A stretch of 7,172 bases of DNA from Methanomicrobiales archaeon (GTDB lineage Archaea > Halobacteriota > Methanomicrobia > Methanomicrobiales > Methanoculleaceae). The translations under genes were made by a program, and so were the position numbers. Shown one piece after another: positions 5,592-7,172 of this stretch. The notes beneath the pieces are model-generated. The model did no database searches and had not been told where the DNA came from. It was given only the letters and a program-made list of their open reading frames with translations. The DNA is taken from contig JAGVUK010000087.1 of NCBI GenBank assembly GCA_019136335.1, positions 1 through 7,172 of the forward strand. The letters are read 5' to 3'. Positions within the stretch are counted from its first letter, which is position 1. Every line of letters starts with the position of its first letter.

Positions 5592-6143
5592 TTACAATTG
5601 TGCATAGGTAATGCGATTTGACAGTTTAAGAATATTGTGTGCGATGGTGACCGGATCTTCTCCTAACACCCGGATCATCGGTTCTTTCCCCACGGCGCCC
5701 CGGTCGTAGATGACGTCGGGCACGCCCTCCCGGCAGCAGGAGGCGACGCCCCAGTCCATCGTCTGCACCCCCGGCGGTTCGTTTGCCCGGTCAAACGAGC
5801 AGATCTCGAAGAGGAGGTTCTCCATCTCGAGAAGGAACGTCTCCGAGAAGCGGATGTTTGCCGCACTCCGGATCTCCGGGTCGAAGCGCATGACCGTGAG
5901 GACGATCCGGGCCACGTGGTCGCTTGCCCCAAACGCGATCTCGCCGACGGGGTGGACCCGGCCGCCGAGCCTGACGATCCGGCCGGAAACCGCCGCCACG
6001 TCGTCCCTGCTCCGCGCGTCGGGCAGGGCGTAGACGATGTTCATCCCGACCTCCGGGATGAGCCGGGCGTCCATCCGTTCGGTGAGGAGCGCCGCCGCCT
6101 CGTTCATGCGGTCGATCACCCTCGCGCGGTCTTCCTGTGTCAT
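5592..6143 (-). CDS. thiN: Stand-alone ThiN-type thiamine-phosphate synthase
   Basis: ThiN couples the thiazole phosphate and hydroxymethylpyrimidine diphosphate to thiamine phosphate in archaea that lack ThiE, and usually occurs fused to ThiD or to a DNA-binding domain (ThiR regulators). Here the domain fills the whole 183-residue protein: IPEVGMNIVYALP (29-41), GRIVR (54-58), GASDHVARIVLTVMRFDP (72-89), ANIRF, and a C-terminal part with VPDVIYDRG and PVTIAHNILKL. From memory, an Arg and a His 21 residues apart are key in Pyrobaculum ThiDN; Arg55 and His76 here have that spacing, which supports an enzyme. No N-terminal HTH precedes the domain, which argues against ThiR. The ATG at 6143 has GAGGAGT five bases upstream. 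It lies 39 bases after the HD gene and 12 before S17e. A regulatory role for the domain alone remains possible. Confidence 0.82.
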   Translation of the reverse strand: MTQEDRARVIDRMNEAAALLTERMDARLIPEVGMNIVYALPDARSRDDVAAVSGRIVRLGGRVHPVGEIAFGASDHVARIVLTVMRFDPEIRSAANIRFSETFLLEMENLLFEICSFDRANEPPGVQTMDWGVASCCREGVPDVIYDRGAVGKEPMIRVLGEDPVTIAHNILKLSNRITYAQL

Positions 6144-6148
6144 GCTGT

Positions 6149-6175
6149 ACTCCTCATATCGGGCGCCTCATAAGG
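6149..6175 (-). promoter_or_regulatory. Ribosome-binding site and possible TATA-like box of thiN
   Basis: GAGGAGT (6149-6155) is five bases before the thiN ATG. Further up, CCTTATGAGG (6166-6175) is centred about 28 bases before the ATG, the spacing of a leaderless promoter. The two signals conflict: transcription from that box would leave no room for the ribosome-binding site. The simplest reading is that thiN is normally translated from the HD-initiated mRNA. Confidence 0.4.
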
Positions 6176-6182
6176 ATTCCGT

Positions 6183-6731
6183 TCAGGTGAGGCCGATATC
6201 GGCACGGACATCAATGAGCCCTTCGACCGCAAGGCGAAAGAATGTCTCCATATCCATGAGGGACTCGATCATCCGGATCCTCTCGCGCTCGCACCCGGCG
6301 GCAAACGACTTCTCCTTAAACTTCTTCTTCACGGTCCGGGGCGTGACCTCGCTGACCACCCCACCCTTCACCAGGGCGCAGGCGATGATCAGGCCTGAAA
6401 CGCTGTCCGCCGCCTGGAGCGCGATCTCGACGGGCCGGACGTAGTCAGAGAAGAGCGTGTGGTTATGACGCCTGACGACGTCCGCGATCTCCTCCGGAAC
6501 ACCGTTCTCGATGAGGATCCGGTGGCCCTCGATGCCGTGCCGGTCCATATCCCCGGCGACAAGGTCGTAATCGATGTCGTGCAGGAGGCCGATGATCTCC
6601 CAGGTGCCGGCATCCTCGCCGAGGTGTTCTGCGACCCTCCTCATGATGCCCGCCGTGGCGTGGCTGTGCACAATGTGCGACGGCGACGCCACGTAGCGCC
6701 GGAGCAGGGCCAGTGCCGCATCTCTCTCCAT
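6183..6731 (-). CDS. HD-domain (HDIG-type) phosphohydrolase, 182 aa
   Basis: This is a metal-dependent HD-superfamily hydrolase; the substrate is unknown. After a helix (ERDAALALLRRYV) come the first metal ligand region VHSHATAGIMRRV (His22 or His24), the HD doublet in GLLHDIDYD (His51-Asp52), HGIEGH (His65, His70), RRHNH (His89, His91) and the closing aspartate in AADSVSGLI (Asp109). The C-terminal helices (KKKFKEKSFAAG, then RIRMIESLMDMETFF) complete the fold. Such proteins act on phosphate esters or nucleotides. I prefer the ATG at 6731: a CTTATCC box lies about 27 bases upstream, giving a leaderless mRNA. A GTG at 6785 would add 18 proline-rich residues unlike the family start. It is the first gene of the run to dapB. 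Function cannot be tied to thiamine or lysine from sequence. Confidence 0.85.
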   Translation of the reverse strand: MERDAALALLRRYVASPSHIVHSHATAGIMRRVAEHLGEDAGTWEIIGLLHDIDYDLVAGDMDRHGIEGHRILIENGVPEEIADVVRRHNHTLFSDYVRPVEIALQAADSVSGLIIACALVKGGVVSEVTPRTVKKKFKEKSFAAGCERERIRMIESLMDMETFFRLAVEGLIDVRADIGLT

Positions 6732-6754
6732 GGGGAACGGGTTGTCCGGCGCAG

Positions 6755-6763
6755 GGATAAGCG
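6755..6763 (-). promoter_or_regulatory. Candidate leaderless promoter of the HD-thiN-S17e-dapA-dapB operon
   Basis: The minus strand reads CACGCTTATCCCTG, centred about 27 bases before the ATG at 6731, matching the spacing of the box before the secreted-protein gene. No ribosome-binding site precedes the ATG. A second AT-containing stretch (GCATAAG, about 6772-6778) lies further up and would suit a start slightly upstream. The box is GC-interrupted and weak. Confidence 0.4.
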
Positions 6764-6970
6764 TGCGGGTCTTATGCACCGGCACAAACGAATGGAGGGT
6801 TTCACCTGGTATCCGGCCCTGTCGAAACCCCGTTCCGGTCTCTTTCTCGCCACTTCCGATGAGACTGGTGCCGGACCCGGATACTCCCCGGGACCACCCT
6901 GCCCGGTGGAGCGACAGCCCGGATCCGGTCCTTTCCCGTGGAGTGGACCGGAGCGGACATCGCTATTGAG

Positions 6971-7003
6971 GGCGGGCCACTCATATGTTCTTCTCCGGCA
7001 ACC
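6971..7003 (-). repeat. 33-base direct repeat, first copy
   Basis: It matches 7042-7074 at 30 of 33 positions (differences at positions 8, 16 and 17), with 71 bases between the two starts. On the minus strand it reads GGTTGCCGGAGAAGAA, ATATGAGT, GGCCCGCC. A diverged single copy lies in the left repeat at about 1295-1325. Confidence 0.8.
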
Positions 7004-7041
7004 TGTTTTGCCGGATCCAGTCCCTTATCGGTGAAGCCGCA

Positions 7042-7074
7042 GGCGGGCTACTCATACATTCTTCTCCGGCAACC
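7042..7074 (-). repeat. 33-base direct repeat, second copy
   Basis: This is the partner of 6971-7003. The 38 bases between the copies (7004-7041) contain GCCGGATCC and TTATCGG and no other repeat that I can see. Confidence 0.8.
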
Positions 7075-7103
7075 CCCTCCCCACCCGCGCCTCCGACGCT
7101 CCT

Positions 7104-7129
7104 CCCCCGCCCCCACCCGGGGGCGGGGG
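7104..7129. other. Perfect 11-bp GC hairpin in repeat copy C
   Basis: CCCCCGCCCCC (7104-7114) pairs exactly with GGGGGCGGGGG (7119-7129) around an ACCC loop. It occupies the same place, next to the repeat core, as the imperfect GC hairpins of copies A and B. The G runs could also form a G-quadruplex on one strand. Confidence 0.75.
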
Positions 7130-7172
7130 CAGTGCGTGGCGATATCCAGTGGGAAGCCGTGCCCGGTTCTTC

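Larger units (their letters stand above)
6786..7172 (-). repeat. Right-flank GC-rich repeat block (copy C), inverted relative to A and B
   Basis: No gene is supported here. Read on the minus strand, the block runs in the order: 41-base core (7166-7126, identical to 1208-1248), perfect GC hairpin (7129-7104), GGGGGTTGCCGGAGA (7077-7063), ATGAGTA (7055-7049), a second GGTTGCCGGAGAAGAA (7003-6988), TAGCGAT (6965-6959), CGGTCCACT (6950-6942) and GATCCGGGCT (6925-6916). This is the landmark order of copy B, circularly permuted: the end of one unit followed by the beginning of another. Bases 6786-6915 show only faint or no similarity. The block continues past the window edge. Confidence 0.78.

Noticed and set aside
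5610..5640. AT-rich stretch at the 3' end of thiN as an internal promoter for S17e-dapAB
   Set aside because: AATATT lies at a workable distance from the S17e ATG, but the stretch also encodes thiN C-terminal residues and no BRE-like element is evident. It is possible but not supported enough to list.
6783..6785. GTG at 6785 as start of the HD protein
   Set aside because: It would add 18 residues rich in proline with no ribosome-binding site and would place the TATA-like box inside the coding region. The ATG at 6731 fits the promoter spacing.
6971..7074. Direct repeats as a CRISPR array
   Set aside because: There are only two imperfect copies and no further units at the same spacing. The motif belongs to the larger dispersed repeat, and no cas gene is present.

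Overview
The window looks like chromosomal DNA from a methanogenic archaeon, most likely Methanomicrobiales and probably Methanoculleus-like. The evidence is an Alba chromatin protein, an archaeal/eukaryal-type ribosomal protein S17e, a DUF373 membrane protein, a stand-alone ThiN domain, a small 2x[4Fe-4S] ferredoxin, TATA-like boxes about 26-28 bases upstream of start codons, and high GC. The genus is an inference from protein character; no search was run.

Layout. At the left edge, bases 2-790 (+) hold the C-terminal part of a DUF373 membrane protein. Bases 791-1451 are non-coding and filled with diverged, very GC-rich repeats of about 250 bases. From 1452 to 6731 every gene lies on the minus strand. 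In transcription order (right to left) these are an HD-domain hydrolase, ThiN thiamine-phosphate synthase, ribosomal protein S17e, dapA, dapB, a 57-residue ferredoxin, aspartate-semialdehyde dehydrogenase (asd), alba, and a secreted protein of unknown function. Bases 6786-7172 hold a second block of the same repeat family in the opposite orientation, so the minus-strand block is bracketed by inverted repeats.

How the genes work together. asd, dapA and dapB encode three successive steps from aspartyl phosphate to tetrahydrodipicolinate in lysine/diaminopimelate synthesis. HD, thiN, S17e, dapA and dapB are tightly packed (gaps of 39, 12 and 10 bases, then an 8-base overlap) and read as one operon mixing cofactor, ribosome and amino-acid genes. 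The ferredoxin has its own TATA box and a strong ribosome-binding site at a TTG start. asd has its own near-leaderless promoter and is followed 14 bases later by alba, which ends at a T7 tract. The secreted-protein gene has a leaderless-type promoter inside a duplicated palindromic module.

Most of the window is ordinary housekeeping. The parts that known gene families do not explain are the GC-rich repeat family on both flanks, the duplicated palindromic TATA module at about 1922-2024, and the secreted protein with four N-glycosylation sequons. I see no CRISPR array, transposase, defence system, tRNA or rRNA.
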